A stretch of DNA of 64,000 nucleotides from Odobenus rosmarus divergens (taxonomy: Eukaryota > Chordata > Mammalia > Carnivora > Odobenidae), in the NCBI RefSeq assembly GCF_000321225.1, contig NW_004450483.1, positions 2,395,435 through 2,459,434 on the forward strand, read 5' to 3'. Under the pieces are notes generated by a model. It was not told the DNA's origin. It saw nothing but the letters and a program-made list of their open reading frames with translations, and did no database searches. Position 1 is the stretch's first letter. Every line of letters begins with the position of its first letter. A program made the position numbers and the translations under genes. This document shows, in pieces, positions 1 to 10,720 of the stretch.

Positions 1-94
1 CAGGGAGCCCGATGCGGGACTCGATCCCAGGACTCTGGGATCATGACCTGAGCCGAAGGCAGACGCTTAACCATCTGAGCCACCCAGGCGCCCT
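1..94 (-). mobile_element. CAN-SINE (tRNA-Lys-derived), cut by the window edge
   Basis: The head of a minus-strand SINE: GATCATGACCTGAGCC followed by GAGCCACCCAGGCGCCC. The body and tail lie outside the window. Confidence 0.93.
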
Positions 95-504
95 GCCAGC
101 CCCCTTTCAAAGGATTTTCCCAGATGCCTCATCTAACAACCTTGGCTTTTCCTTAGCCAGAACTGGCCATTTCTAGGTGTGAATGAGACTGGAATTTGTA
201 GTTTTTCACTGTCACACTGCTTTCCCATACAAAATTGTCGTCCTATGGTAAGAAGGAAAGGGGGCATGGGTATCAGGTGGGTAATAGGCAGTGTCCGCCA
301 CGGGATCACACTTGGTCCGTGCTGGAATGTTCTGAGATATGCGTGGCTCCTGGAGTCTCCACTTAATGGCTCCTCTCAGCAGTAGCCTTTATTTCCATAC
401 TCGGTTCAGGTCCCAAATACAGATAGATTTTATGCAGGCGGCTGGATGGCATTACTGATCTGAGTAACTTATGCAAGGGAGACACAAGTACAAGCTGTTC
501 CTCT
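95..504. other. No gene or repeat recognised
   Basis: Only short unrelated ORFs and no splice-site or coding pattern that I can support. Confidence 0.5.
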
Positions 505-1227
505 GGATCTCACACCCATTAGGATGGCTGCTATCAAAAATGCAGAAAGTAACAAGTGTTGGTGAGGATGTGGAGAAATTGCAATCCTCGTGCGTCATTA
601 CTGAGAATGTAAAATGGTGCAGCCATTATAGAAATCAGTATGGTGGCTCTTCAAACACTTAAAAATAGAATTACCATATGATCCAGCGATCCCACTTCTG
701 GGTATGCACCCCAAACAATTGAAAGCAGGGTCTCAAAGAGATATCTGCACACCCATGTTCACAGGAGCATTATTCACAATCATGAAAAGATGGAAGCAGC
801 CCAAGTGTCCATCAGTAGACGAACGGCTAAACACAATGTGGTGTATACATACAATGGAATATTATTCAGCCTTTAAAAGGAAGGACATTCTGACATACAC
901 TGCAACATGGATGAAACTCAAGGACATTGTGCTACATGAAATAACTTTGTCATAGAAAGACAAATACTGTGTGATTCCACTTATATGAGGTATCTAAAAT
1001 AGTAAAATTCCTAGAATCAAAGAGTGGAATTATGGTTGCCAGGGGCTGGCGGGGGAGACGAAATGGGGAGTCAGAGTTTAATCAGTATAGTTTTGCAAGA
1101 TGAAAAAGTGCCAGAGATGCATGGTGGTAATGGTTGCACAGTGCTGGGAAAATACTTACACTGAACTGTATACTTAAACATGGCTAAGATGGTAAATTTC
1201 ATGTCATGTATATCTTACTACAATTGA
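505..1227 (+). mobile_element. L1 3' end (older L1M/L1MA type), plus strand
   Basis: Typical L1 3' UTR text: CCCATTAGGATGGCTGC..., then ...GGTGAGGATGTGGAGAAATTG, the ATTACCATATGATCCAGC and CATGGATGAAACT motifs, and an end near CTTACTACAATTG. No poly-A tail or target duplication is clear, so it is old. Family name is by eye. Confidence 0.85.
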
Positions 1228-1465
1228 TCCGATTTGAGGAAATCTCGGTAGTGTTCAGGCGTGCCTCAGCCACTGGTTACTCCTGAACGTTTGTCCCCGG
1301 CACTCCAGCCACCATGGGATTGCCCAAATGGGGTGGAACTCCAGGGGAAAAAGATCAGTTCCTTTGCGCACTATGCTCAAACACCATGTCAGTGCTCTAA
1401 TTTGGGACAGACACTAATCACCCACTGTTCCTGGGTAAGAACTTTCCCGTCAAAACATTGTACCG

Positions 1466-1672
1466 GGGGCACCTGGGTGGCTCAGTCAGGTAGGCGTCTG
1501 CCTTCAGCTCAGGTCATGATCCCAGGGTCCTGCGATAGAGCCCCGCATCGGGTTCCCTGCTCCTTGGGGAGTCAGCTTCTCCCGCCTCCCCGCTCCTGCT
1601 CTCTTTCTCTATCTCCGTCTCTTTCAAATAAATAAATAAAATCTTAAAAATAAATAAATAAATAAATAAAAC
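1466..1672 (+). mobile_element. CAN-SINE, full length, with TSD
   Basis: Head GGGCACCTGGGTGGCTCAG, CT-rich body and (AAAT)n tail. The 11-bp duplication ACATTGTACCG flanks it at 1455-1465 and 1673-1683. Confidence 0.95.
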
Positions 1673-1683
1673 ACATTGTACCG

Positions 1684-2855
1684 AATGTTCGTCAAAGCCA
1701 GGGTTCTGTTCTGTCGAAGGAACATTTTGGGACCAGTTACTTGGCAGTGTGCTCCATGAGCCCTTCTGGGGTGAATGAATCTGCTTTAGGATTCTTGGAA
1801 GAGTCTGTCTGTCTTTCCAGGTGTATTCCACCCCCAGCCACCCACACCACAGCATCTGTACCACTGTCCACTGTCACCAGCATGCTGCAAAGGTGCACAC
1901 AAGGGCTGTGTCTTTCCACAATGTCAGCTTTATCCAGTCATAAAGCAAGGTTAATGTAATTGTAAAGCAGATCCAGGATTCCAAAGTCAATGACATTTCA
2001 CTACCCATTTTAACTTGGCTTCATACAGGTCACACAAAGCAAGCACAAGACAAAGTCACATGACAAGCAAGACATGATAAGGGGTAAGAAGTTAACGACC
2101 CAAACGTGCAGGGAGTCCATGAGTGCAGTGCGGGGGAGGTGAGGCTCGGATCTGGTGCAGTCTGGCTCAGCGCTTGTGGCGGGGTGGAGGAGCTCTGTTC
2201 TGCTCAGAGGTCATGGGGCACAGCCTCTGGGACAGCTGCCTTTCAAATGCATCATAGGACAGAGGTCAGCGTCTGGAGAGTCCGACAGGTGGCTGCCAAA
2301 ATGCTCCCTTTTTAAAGGAATTCAATCAGTCTTGGGCCTTTGCAGACTTCTCCTGGTTGTGGTGATTACCAGCTCTCAGTTCTTCCAGGCTTTCTAAGTT
2401 TTCCTACTTATCAGTTGAGGGTGCTGCCAACCTGTGCTGATTTTGCTGATAACTGGTCTTAACTACAACGCCCTTAGCTGCTTACATCACTGCTTGACAT
2501 GACTCACTCTTTGACGTGAGTGATTCCATCTTGCTCTCTACAACCATCTTCAAGGAATCTTCTCGGAGGCTCTGGTGGCTGCAGCACCTGGCTTGAAATA
2601 GCTTCCTGAACATTCCTTCAAACCCCAGAAATATGTTAAAAGAACCTCCAGCCTAGGAGAAAACTGCAGGAGTTTGGCAGGTTTTAAGGAGCTGGCAAGA
2701 TTTGAGTAACTCAGGAACGTCCAATCTTGATCTCTTTTGCAAATCAGAGCCCTCTCAGAATCTCAAGAAGTCCGTTATGACGGATTTAAATATGATATAA
2801 AATGTGATTTATATTATGATTTATAATAAGAAATATATATTTGATCTTTGGTCCA
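1684..2855. other. No gene recognised
   Basis: Unique-looking sequence. An AT-rich stretch lies near 2785-2840. Parts of 2460-2650 have the style of an old LTR but I cannot name it. Confidence 0.4.
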
Positions 2856-2859
2856 TTCT

Positions 2860-3640
2860 GGCACAGAGCTCCTAACACTCTTGGAATTTCCTAAGTGATG
2901 AGAGTAATAAAGGTGTCCTTTGTTAGATTAGTAAGTGAATTTTGGATGCACCTAAGGTTGGGGGCTGGTTGTCCGGAGAACCAACTGTGTGATTGGAGGG
3001 TTGGAACATTCAGTCCCACCTCCCAGCCCCCGCCTTGGGGGAGGGGAGAGGGGCTGGAGGTTGAACCAGTTGCCAATAGCCAATGATTTAATCAATCATG
3101 CCTATGTAATGAAGCCTCCGTAAAAACCCGAAAGGACCGATCAAAAATCTACTGTGTTGGTGCACAGAGGTAGGTGGTGGGAGACAGACGCCGCTGGAGA
3201 GAGACGCTGCTGGAGAGAGCTGCTGCTGGAGAGAGCATGCAGCGCCCTGCCTTTTCCCCAAGTTGCCCTACGCATCTCCAACATCTGGTTGTTCCTGACA
3301 ACATCCTTTCATGATACAGCGGTGATCTAGTAAGTAATACGTGTCTCTGAGTTCTGTGAGCAGCTCTAGCAAATTAATTGAACCCAAGGTGGAGGTTGTG
3401 GGAACATTTGATTTATAGCCAGTGGTCAGAAGCCCAGGTGATAATCTGGCTGTGACTGGCATCTGAAGTGGGGGCTGGTGGGGGGCAGTGTTGTGGGACT
3501 GAGCCCTTAAGCTGTGGAATCCGACGCTGTCTCTGGTTAGTGTCAGAATTGAATTGAATTGTAGGACTCCCAGTTGGTGTCAGAGAATCACTTTGGATGT
3601 GAACCTCTCCCATCTTTCCACACATTGGAACTGGATGCAG
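2860..3640 (+). mobile_element. Old retroviral LTR, plus strand
   Basis: The text has the composition and order of an ERV LTR: AATCAATCATGCCTATGTAA, GAAGCCTCCGTAAAAACCC, a GAGTTCTGTGAGCAGCTCTAGC block, GCAAATTAATTGAACCCAAG, and a GAATTGAATTGAATT microrepeat before the end. A short local duplication GCTGGAGAGAGACGC... lies at 3190-3235. The family is not certain and no partner LTR was found. Confidence 0.6.
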
Positions 3641-4464
3641 AACCCAAAATACCTGTGTACCCTCTAGTCAGATTAAGACACAAGTGCACTGGTCGTCCAT
3701 TTTAACGTGTTCTTCTAGGGGTGTTTTGGGTCCAGTTAAACCCAGGTTAAGGGCTCGGGCTCCAACTTCTAAACAAGTGTTGCACGGACAGAAATTGTCT
3801 TTGTTTCTCCCCTATATCAGGGAGGTGAAGTTAAGGAAGACAAGCAGAGGGTCGTCCCCGGGGAAAGGGCAAGCAAGAGATTAGGGAGAGTTGGGGAGGG
3901 GATCCTGCAGTGATCAGCTGGGCTGCTGGCCCTCGAAGACCTTAATCTTCAAAGCTAGGGACACTCTACCCTCTTCCTAGGACCAGCCTTGTGTCACCTG
4001 TGAGGATCAGGAGCCAGAGCCTGCCATGTTCCTGTGGCCACGTGTCATGGGAACGTGTCCGAGGCCGGTCCCCCACCCCTGCTGCTCCTGGAGTGGTGGT
4101 GACCTAGCTTTCTTAGTCAAGGGTCACTACGGACCCTTCCCTCTCCAGCCCGCATTCTGCCTTTGAGGGACGGGAATACTGCAGTCGAAAGATGGCCAGT
4201 GAGTGATAGAAAGAAAACCACAGGTCCAAACGGTGTCACTTAGGCCAAGTCACCACATCCAGCTAATACCTAACCTAAAGGCAACTTCAGCCTCTCGAAA
4301 AATGTAAACCTTAAGTTGTGAATCAAGAATTTTCTGATAAATGCCCCAGGAGGTAATCTGTTACTTGGGCCTCCCCATCCCCTGAAGGAAGCTAAGGTAA
4401 TCCGCGTAAAACCCCCTTGTCTTTCCCCCTAAGATGCGGAGTGCCTGGCATTTTTGCTAACACC
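3641..4464. other. No gene or repeat recognised
   Basis: Moderately GC-rich unique sequence with no supported exon. The end includes the left TSD copy of the next SINE. Confidence 0.5.
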
Positions 4465-4666
4465 AATTTTTTTTTTTTTTAAAGATTTTATTTATTTATT
4501 TGTCAGAGAGAGCGCGAGTACAAGCAGGGAGTGGCAGGCAGAGGGAGAAGCAGAAGCAGGCTTCCCGCAGAGTGGGGAGCCCGATGCGGGGCTCAATCCC
4601 AGGACCCTGAGATCATGACCTGAGCCGAAGGCAGACACTTAACCGATTGAGCCACCCAGGCGTCCC
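4465..4666 (-). mobile_element. CAN-SINE with TSD
   Basis: Minus-strand SINE with a long T-run at left and GAGCCACCCAGGCGTCCC at right. Flanking duplication GCTAACACC at 4456-4464 and 4667-4675. Confidence 0.95.
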
Positions 4667-4679
4667 GCTAACACCCAAT

Positions 4680-5058
4680 TTTAAGCTTGCCTAATTCCTA
4701 CGTTTTAAATGCTTTCAGATCTTAAGGTTTGTGGCCCATTCAAATCCAGGATTGGTCTGGAGAAGAGGGGGGGACCACCTCGGGTCCACAAGTGGGACAA
4801 AGCAGAAGGCACCAGGGAAGCGCACAGAAGCTGAAAGAGGGGTTATAAGTGATGAGGAACAGAAGGCAAGCTGAGGACAAAGCAGAAGCTGACACCCCAC
4901 AACTGCCCCCCCACGCATGGGATCTGTGTGACATTCCTCAGGCACCCCTGGCTGCCCTAAGCTAAGGAAAGGAAAAACAAATAGTTAAACTTAGAGCAAT
5001 CACAATCCTGCAAGACGTGGGTCTCCCTCAGTTTACAAATGCTTTAGCGATCTACAAG
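4680..5058. other. No gene recognised
   Basis: Unique-looking sequence between a SINE and an L1 fragment, with no supported coding signal. Confidence 0.5.
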
Positions 5059-5072
5059 AACAAAGCATTTCT

Positions 5073-5361
5073 TTTTTTAAAAATTTTTTTATTATTATGT
5101 TATGTTAATCACCATACATTCCATCATTAGTTTTTGATGTAGTGTTCCATGATTCATTGTTTGCGTATAACACCCAGTGCTCCATTCAGTACATGCCCTC
5201 TTTAATACCCATCACCAGGCTAACCCATCCCCCCACCCCCTCCCCTCTAGAACCCTCAGTTTGTTTCTCAGAGTCCCTCGTCTCTCACGGTTCGACTCCC
5301 CCTCCGATTTCCCCCCTTTCATTCTTCCCCTCCTGTTATCTTCTTCCTTTTTTTTTTTTTA
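5073..5361 (-). mobile_element. Carnivore L1 3' UTR fragment with 14-bp TSD
   Basis: Reverse-oriented carnivore L1 3' UTR, recognisable by GATGTAGTGTTCCATGATTC and CACCCAGTGCTCCATTC. The insertion is flanked by AACAAAGCATTTCT at 5059-5072 and 5362-5375. It is strongly 5' truncated (about 290 bp). The close repeat match and clean TSD suggest a fairly young insertion. Confidence 0.93.
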
Positions 5362-5464
5362 AACAAAGCATTTCTATCAATAAACTAGCTTCCAGAAGGA
5401 ACTGTAGATACAATTGAATGCCCTTATAACCTGCAGTCCATCAACAGATACTTGAAGTGGGCAG

Positions 5465-5860
5465 AGTGTAATGTTCCTCCAGGAAGTTCCCAATTATTTT
5501 AATGATAATGCCTTCCTAGAGAGAAGACAACCTTAACTTGACAATGGCAAGGCCTTGGGTCTCCTGTGAATCTTCTTTAACATATGAAAATCCTTTTGAG
5601 ACCTCCCTTTTCCTTACCTCCCCCACCATAGTATATAATCACCCACCCTCCACTACCCCGGAGCAGTAGCTCTTTCTACCACGGGTCCTGTCCCTGTGCT
5701 TTTTTTTTTTTTTTTACAATTGAGCTTGTATCCTGCAACTTTACTAAATCCGTTTATTCCACCTGTCCCTGTGCTTTTAATAAAATCACCATTTTGTACC
5801 AAAGACGTCTCAAGAATGCTTTCTTGGTCGTCGGCTCCGGACTCCACCCCACTGAACCTT
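5465..5860 (+). mobile_element. LTR, plus strand (partner of an inverted copy at 6490-6745)
   Basis: A block CAACCTTAACTTGACAATGG, a TATATAATC box near 5632 and an AATAAA signal near 5779 mark a retroviral LTR. The same text recurs on the minus strand at 6490-6745. A small poly-A-tailed L1 insert interrupts it at 5705-5761. The family is not named. Confidence 0.7.
5705..5761 (-). mobile_element. Very short L1 ORF2 fragment with its own poly-A tail and TSD
   Basis: On the minus strand about 46 nt of L1 ORF2 (encoding [10 protein letters not shown]) run directly into an A-tract instead of continuing in ORF2. The insert is bounded by CCTGTCCCTGTGCTTTT at 5687-5704 and 5762-5778. This looks like a retrocopy of an L1 RNA that was polyadenylated or primed inside ORF2. 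Confidence 0.8.
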
Positions 5861-5861
5861 A

Positions 5862-6489
5862 CCTATATCCCAAAACCACATCATAAGGATCACAGAAGGT
5901 GAAAACTCTCCCACGAACCCCAGGAGAACACAGGGCCATGTGCGAATCCAATGTTTGGTGGAGGCCAACTGGGATTCCTCGCCTGGGCCTGGGCACCTGC
6001 CAACAAGCACGGAGTAAGGAATGGCTCTTAACTTGGCCACTGTCCGCGTCAGCCACAGGCCTCCACAAGCCTGTCCCTCAGGCACCCTGACAACCTGAGG
6101 TACTGGAGCCTCCACACAGTGAGCACTCATTAGGCGACACCTTGCGCTTCACTGGGGCCGCCTGTTTCTGTCAGATTCCACTGGGCCCGAGCTGGCCCCA
6201 GCAGTCACAAAGCACCCCATGCTCCAGAAGGCCCAGGCTTGGTTCAGTGCTGTGCCGTCACCACCTCGAAATTCGTAGAAGTGTCTGAACAAGGGACTCT
6301 GCATTTCCATTTGGCTCTGGGCCCATAGCCTGGGCAGCCGGTCCTGCTCGGATAGGAGGTGCAGATACAAGGGCAGAGCAGGACCAGAGCCAGGACGTGA
6401 GAAGGGGGAATCCAGATCTTTCCCACCCCTTCGTTTTGCAGAGGAGAAAACAGGCTCCTGGGGAAAGAGACGCTAGGGGGTTTGGTTAG
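5862..6489. other. Spacer between two inverted LTR copies; no gene recognised
   Basis: GC-moderate sequence. ORFs on both strands overlap each other and show no family motif. Confidence 0.45.
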
Positions 6490-6745
6490 TCGCAAGAGCA
6501 AGGTTCTTCATGTCCACACTAGACTCCTCATGGGCAGAAAGAGAGGCACTGGGCTTGTGAGGAGCAATTGATAATATACCATGGGGCTTGGGGTGCTAAG
6601 GAAAAAGGGAGGTTTTCAAAACTTTTCATATGCTAAAGAGGACGGAGTCCTTGCCATTGTCAAGTTAAGGTTGTTTTTCCCTCTAGCAAGGCATTAACAT
6701 GAAGATAGTTGGGAGCTTCCTGGAAGAATGTCACACCTGTTCCAC
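6490..6745 (-). mobile_element. LTR, minus strand (inverted partner of 5465-5860)
   Basis: Reverse-complement text matches the plus copy: AATGCCTTGCTAGAGG, CAACCTTAACTTGACAATGG, CATATGAAAAG..., and CTCTTTCTGCCCATGAGG at the far end. It lacks the poly-A-signal end of the plus copy. Confidence 0.65.
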
Positions 6746-7437
6746 CCAGGACTGGGGGGTGGGGAGGTTGTTGGGTGTCAGCTTATGCTTTGTCTTCAGT
6801 TCGCCTTCTGCTCCCTCATCCCAGGGACTCTGTGAGGCCTGGAAGGGGCTGATCACACCCTATAAGCCATTTTATAAGTTAGTTAACCTTGCTCCTTCCT
6901 CCTCCTGGGGACAAGCTGTTCTGTGTAGAGCCTGGATGGCTGTTGGCACCCAGAGCATTCAGTGGGACTCTTGGACTCTCAGGGTCTGGGCTGGGTGGCC
7001 TCCACCAGGGGCTAGCCCTCTGTCTGCACCGTAAGGCCCCCAACACCTCATGTCCAGCAACTGGGACAACTGCACAGAGCGGGCATCATGGAGCAGGGCC
7101 CTGGATGTTCCTCACTGGGCTGGCCTTTACCCTTTGTCACTGGATGTTGAGGACCCTTTCAGGAGGGAGGCTTCAGAGGCAGGGGCCAGGGGATCACTAA
7201 GGGGATGGAGGAAGCTTCCATTTACCAGCTTGTACTAAAAGCAGCTGATCTGTCTGGGCTCAGTGGGCCGGCACACAGCGGCAATCAGCAAATGCCTGAG
7301 GAGTTGAATGAATGAATGATTCTATGAATGAATGAATGGAGAACTGAATAATGCCTGGAAGGAGGAAAAACACATTCCAAATGCCTTCAGACTGTGCTTC
7401 AGTTTGGGGGTTCGGCTCTGTATTTCAAACGCTGAGC
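6746..7437. other. No gene recognised; (GAAT)n microsatellite at 7300-7340
   Basis: The microsatellite reads GAATGAATGAATGATTCTATGAATGAATGAATGG, interrupted once. An old L2-type 3' end commonly has this tail, but too little remains to call it. Confidence 0.5.
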
Positions 7438-7459
7438 AGAAATTCCCTTGACGCCCTGG

Positions 7460-7650
7460 GGCGCCTGGGTGGCTCAGTCATTAAGCGTCTGCCTTTGGCT
7501 CAGGTCATTATCCCAGGGTCCTGGGATCGAGCCCCGCATCGGGCTCCCTGCTAAGTGGGAAGCCTGCTTCTCCCTCTCCCACTCCCCCTGCTTGTGTTCC
7601 CTCTCTCTCTGTGTCTCTCTCTGTCAAATAAATAAAATCTTTAAAAAAAA
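7460..7650 (+). mobile_element. CAN-SINE with 22-bp TSD
   Basis: GGCGCCTGGGTGGCTCAG head, full body and A-tail. The 22-bp duplication at 7438-7459 and 7651-7672 starts AGAAATTCCCTTGA and has one mismatch. Confidence 0.96.
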
Positions 7651-7672
7651 AGAAATTCCCTTGAGGCCCTGG

Positions 7673-8689
7673 TTGGAGTGGCGTGTAGCTGGAGGGGTCA
7701 GGAACCAGCAACCTTTGCCCAGCACTGTGGGTGTTCTCCAGACTCCCCGCAAAGTCGGCCACCTATAGTGCTTAGGAAAGCACTAGCTTATCACTCCTGC
7801 CCCCTTTAACCCTGGCCACCAGGGAGTTCCAGCTCCAAGCTGGTTTCTTCCTTCCTACTGGGTGGTTGCTGCAGGTCAGTCAAAGAGACAGCAGAGTATA
7901 GAGCAGCAATTCCCAAACTAGTAGAAAATCTGGCTCCATGAGGTAAAGACGTAGGTGAATACATGAAGGGGCCACGAGTCTATGAAGCCCACACAGAAAA
8001 AATGGGCTGTCGAACTAACGTTCATCATTATTTTCTCAGTTTTCCATTAATATTAACTTTTCCTTTTGTTTTTAATTGGTTGCCACAAAAAATAAATGTA
8101 TGGGAAAAGCCCTTAACATTGAGAACATTCTATGCATCAACTTGGGAGAGCCATGTTATGTGGTGGAAAGACGATGGGCCCCTCAGCGGTAGGCTCAGGG
8201 TGACCAACTGTCCAGGTTTGCTCAGGGCTGAGGAGAGTTTGGGCTTTTTTTAGGATAGGGGACTGTCAGTGCTCATACCAGGACAGTTCTGAGCCAACTG
8301 GATGAATGACTTGCCTTGTATGAGCTGCTTCTGTCCTCCAAGCTGGGTGTGCTCACCTGCCGAATCACTGGGTGTTCAGTGAACACAGGTAGGTAGGGGA
8401 TGATGCTCAGCAAGTGCTCACTGTTAGGGACTGGTGGGCAGCACGTGGGTTTGGCCTTCTGTTGGGTGTAGTCAAGGAATGACTGGGTTACTTACAGAAT
8501 TCTAGAATTCTGGCTCCTTAAGAAGTCAGGGTGTCAGGAGACACAGAAGCTCCCTGGCTTCCCCAAGAGCGGCAGGAATTCAGGGAAGACTCAGCTCCTG
8601 ATGGTTGGAGAGGCCTGGTTCCACAGATGGAGGATTCAAGCCTGAAGGCCGGGCTGCAGATAGGGTCATTGATTCTTTACACACCTGTG
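7673..8689. other. No gene recognised
   Basis: Unique sequence with no supported exon. A near-palindromic CAGAATTCTAGAATTCTGG lies at 8495-8513. Confidence 0.5.
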
Positions 8690-9540
8690 CCCTTAGACTT
8701 ATATTTTACATGGTAATTTTTGAAAATTCTACACAAAGGCAGAGATAAAACCCCATGTACCCATCACCCCCCTTCAGCAACTATTAACTCATGGCCACTC
8801 TTGTTTTATCTATATGTTACTACCTACTCACCTTCCCCAGTGATTTTTAAGCAAATATGCCATATTTCATATATAAATACTTCTGTGTATCGTTAAATGT
8901 AAACATAAGAGTTCTTATATAAAAAAACATAACTCACTATCATTATCACACTCCCCCCAGAATAGTAATTTCTTAGTATCAACCAATGTCCATCAGTATT
9001 CACATTTCCTAATTACCTCATCATTTTTTTAAAAAGATTTTATTTATTTATTTGACAGAGAGAGAGAGAGAGCACGAGCAGGAGGAGGGGGAGGGGGAGA
9101 GGGAGAGGGAGAAGCAGGCTTCCCGCTGAGTAAGGAGCCCGACGCAGGGTTCGATCTCAGGGTTCGACCCCAGGACCCTGGGATCATGACCTGAGCTGAA
9201 GGCAGACACTTAACCACTGAGCCACCCAGGTGCCCCTCATCACTTTTTTTTTTTTTTAAGAGTTATTTTGTTCACATCAGGATCCAAACACGGTCCATGC
9301 ATTGCACTTCGTCGATTTGTCTCATAGGGGTCCTCCTTCCCTCCCTCCTCATTTTCCCCTACCAGGCATTTTTTGGAGAGAGCTGGGTTTTCGCCCGGTA
9401 GCATTTGTACGCCTGGATTTTGCCGGTTGCATCCCTCTGGAGTTGTGTAACGTGTTCCTCTGTCTCCTGCACTTCTTGTGAGCTGATAGTTCCATCTGGA
9501 GTCTTGATGAGATCTAGAGGAGATTGCTGGCAAGCAGAAC
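8690..9540 (+). mobile_element. Ancient interspersed repeat (L1ME-like 3' end), split by a SINE
   Basis: Text of the type CCCCATGTACCCATCACCC ... CATGGCCACTCTTG ... CAAATATGCCATATTTCAT before the SINE continues after it as CAGGATCCAAACACGG ... TTTGTCTCATAGGGG ... GATTTTGCCGGTTGCATCCC. I recognise this as one old, widespread mammalian repeat but am unsure of the family. Confidence 0.55.
9026..9234 (-). mobile_element. CAN-SINE inside an older repeat
   Basis: Complete minus-strand SINE with a GAGAGAGAG/GGAGGGGGAG body and a CCACCCAGGTGCCC head. Target copies CCTCATCAtTTTTT and CCTCATCAcTTTTT flank it. A partial duplication of GGTTCGA... occurs inside at 9147-9170. Confidence 0.93.
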
Positions 9541-9704
9541 CAGAGGTGGAGCAGCGGTTCCATTTGCATTGTCCTCTGGTGACTGAGAACTCTGGAAACC
9601 AGGGACAAGTCGGATTTATCGGTATGTGGCAGGATCTCTGTATACCTCTGTGTCCAAAGACCAGGCACCTCAGCAGCTTCCCCTTCGGGGAAAGGCTCTG
9701 GGGC

Positions 9705-9830
9705 CAGATACCTGGGTCACAGCCACTCTGCCTCTCACTGTGCACCTGGTACAACTTACTGAACTTTCTGGATCCCAGTTTCTGAACCTGTCAGGTGGGG
9801 ATAATAGTATCTTCTCTGCGTAAAAGCTCA
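9705..9830 (+). repeat. MIR element
   Basis: MIR 3' half: ...CAACTTACTGAACTTTCTGG..., CCAGTTTCTGAACCTGTCAG..., GGGGATAATAGTATC. Old and diverged. Confidence 0.65.
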
Positions 9831-10649
9831 GAGCAGCCTTCCCGGGACACAGCTGCTAAATCCTCCCAAGGTTGGTGTTCCTTCTTGCAATCAGCTATTC
9901 CATCTGCCTGATCACCCAGATGCACCCGTCAGATGGTGCAGGTGGGAGAGCCAGTGGCCTAGCTTGGGAGGGGCCCTGGGAAGGTGACATCACCCAGACA
10001 CAGCTTCCCTGGCTCTCTGATGCTTGCACGAGGGAGGAGTGAGTCACCTCTTGAAGTTAAACATTGCTTTGTTCCTCATTTCTCCTTTTGAAAAGCAAAT
10101 GTTCCTGGGCAGCATTAAATCCCAAGTCATTTCTGGAGAAGGGCTGAGAGGAGGGGGAACAGTCCAGAAAACGGAGACGTGGCAGGGAGTGTCTATGAAG
10201 GGAGTTCCCCTCCCATCCTTGGGGCTCACAGGCCAGAGGCTCTGGGCTGACTGAGCTCAGAAGTGAATGGGGCTATCCCAGGCTGTCCCAGGACGTCTTG
10301 GAGAATGGCCACTGGGGGGAAACAGGCCTTCCACAGTCACTCTCAAGGGCCTGTGTGTGTAGCGTTATGCAAATCTCCAGGGTGGGATGGGACACGAGTA
10401 TTTAGAAACGACATCGAATTATAACATGTTTCAAAGAGGGAAAAAGCCCTACCGAATTGCAGCACAGCCTACAAAAGTAAAGAAGTATCGGTGAAGCTGG
10501 CGTAAGCTGGTAAGAACGAGAAACACTTCTTGTGGGGGGTGGGGGGACTGGGAGAGGGGGCAGGGGGTGGGAGGGGGGTGGCGCCACCCGCAACAGAGGT
10601 TTCAAGGAGGCTGGAAAAACGTGTGGCCAGCTTGGCGAGTGGAGGCGTC
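9831..10649. other. No gene recognised; GC-rich from about 10530
   Basis: 10530-10600 is G-rich (GGGGGGTGGGGGGACTGGGAG...). No supported exon. Confidence 0.45.
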
Positions 10650-10668
10650 GGCGCGCCCTCTAGAGGCC
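10650..10668 (-). promoter_or_regulatory. CTCF-like motif, minus orientation
   Basis: Minus strand reads GGCCTCTAGAGGGCGCGCC, close to the CTCF core GCCACCAGGGGGCGC (three differences over 15 bases). It is one base different over 19 from the plus-strand motif at 16032-16050. Binding is not shown by sequence alone. Confidence 0.5.
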
Positions 10669-10702
10669 AGGAGCCCAAAGTACAGTGCCAGCCACGGTCA
10701 AA

Positions 10703-10720
10703 TCCCCCCCCCCCCCCCCC
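10703..10720. repeat. Poly-C run of about 17-18 bases
   Basis: An uninterrupted C mononucleotide tract in a GC-rich stretch. Its length may be inaccurate or polymorphic. Confidence 0.85.
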
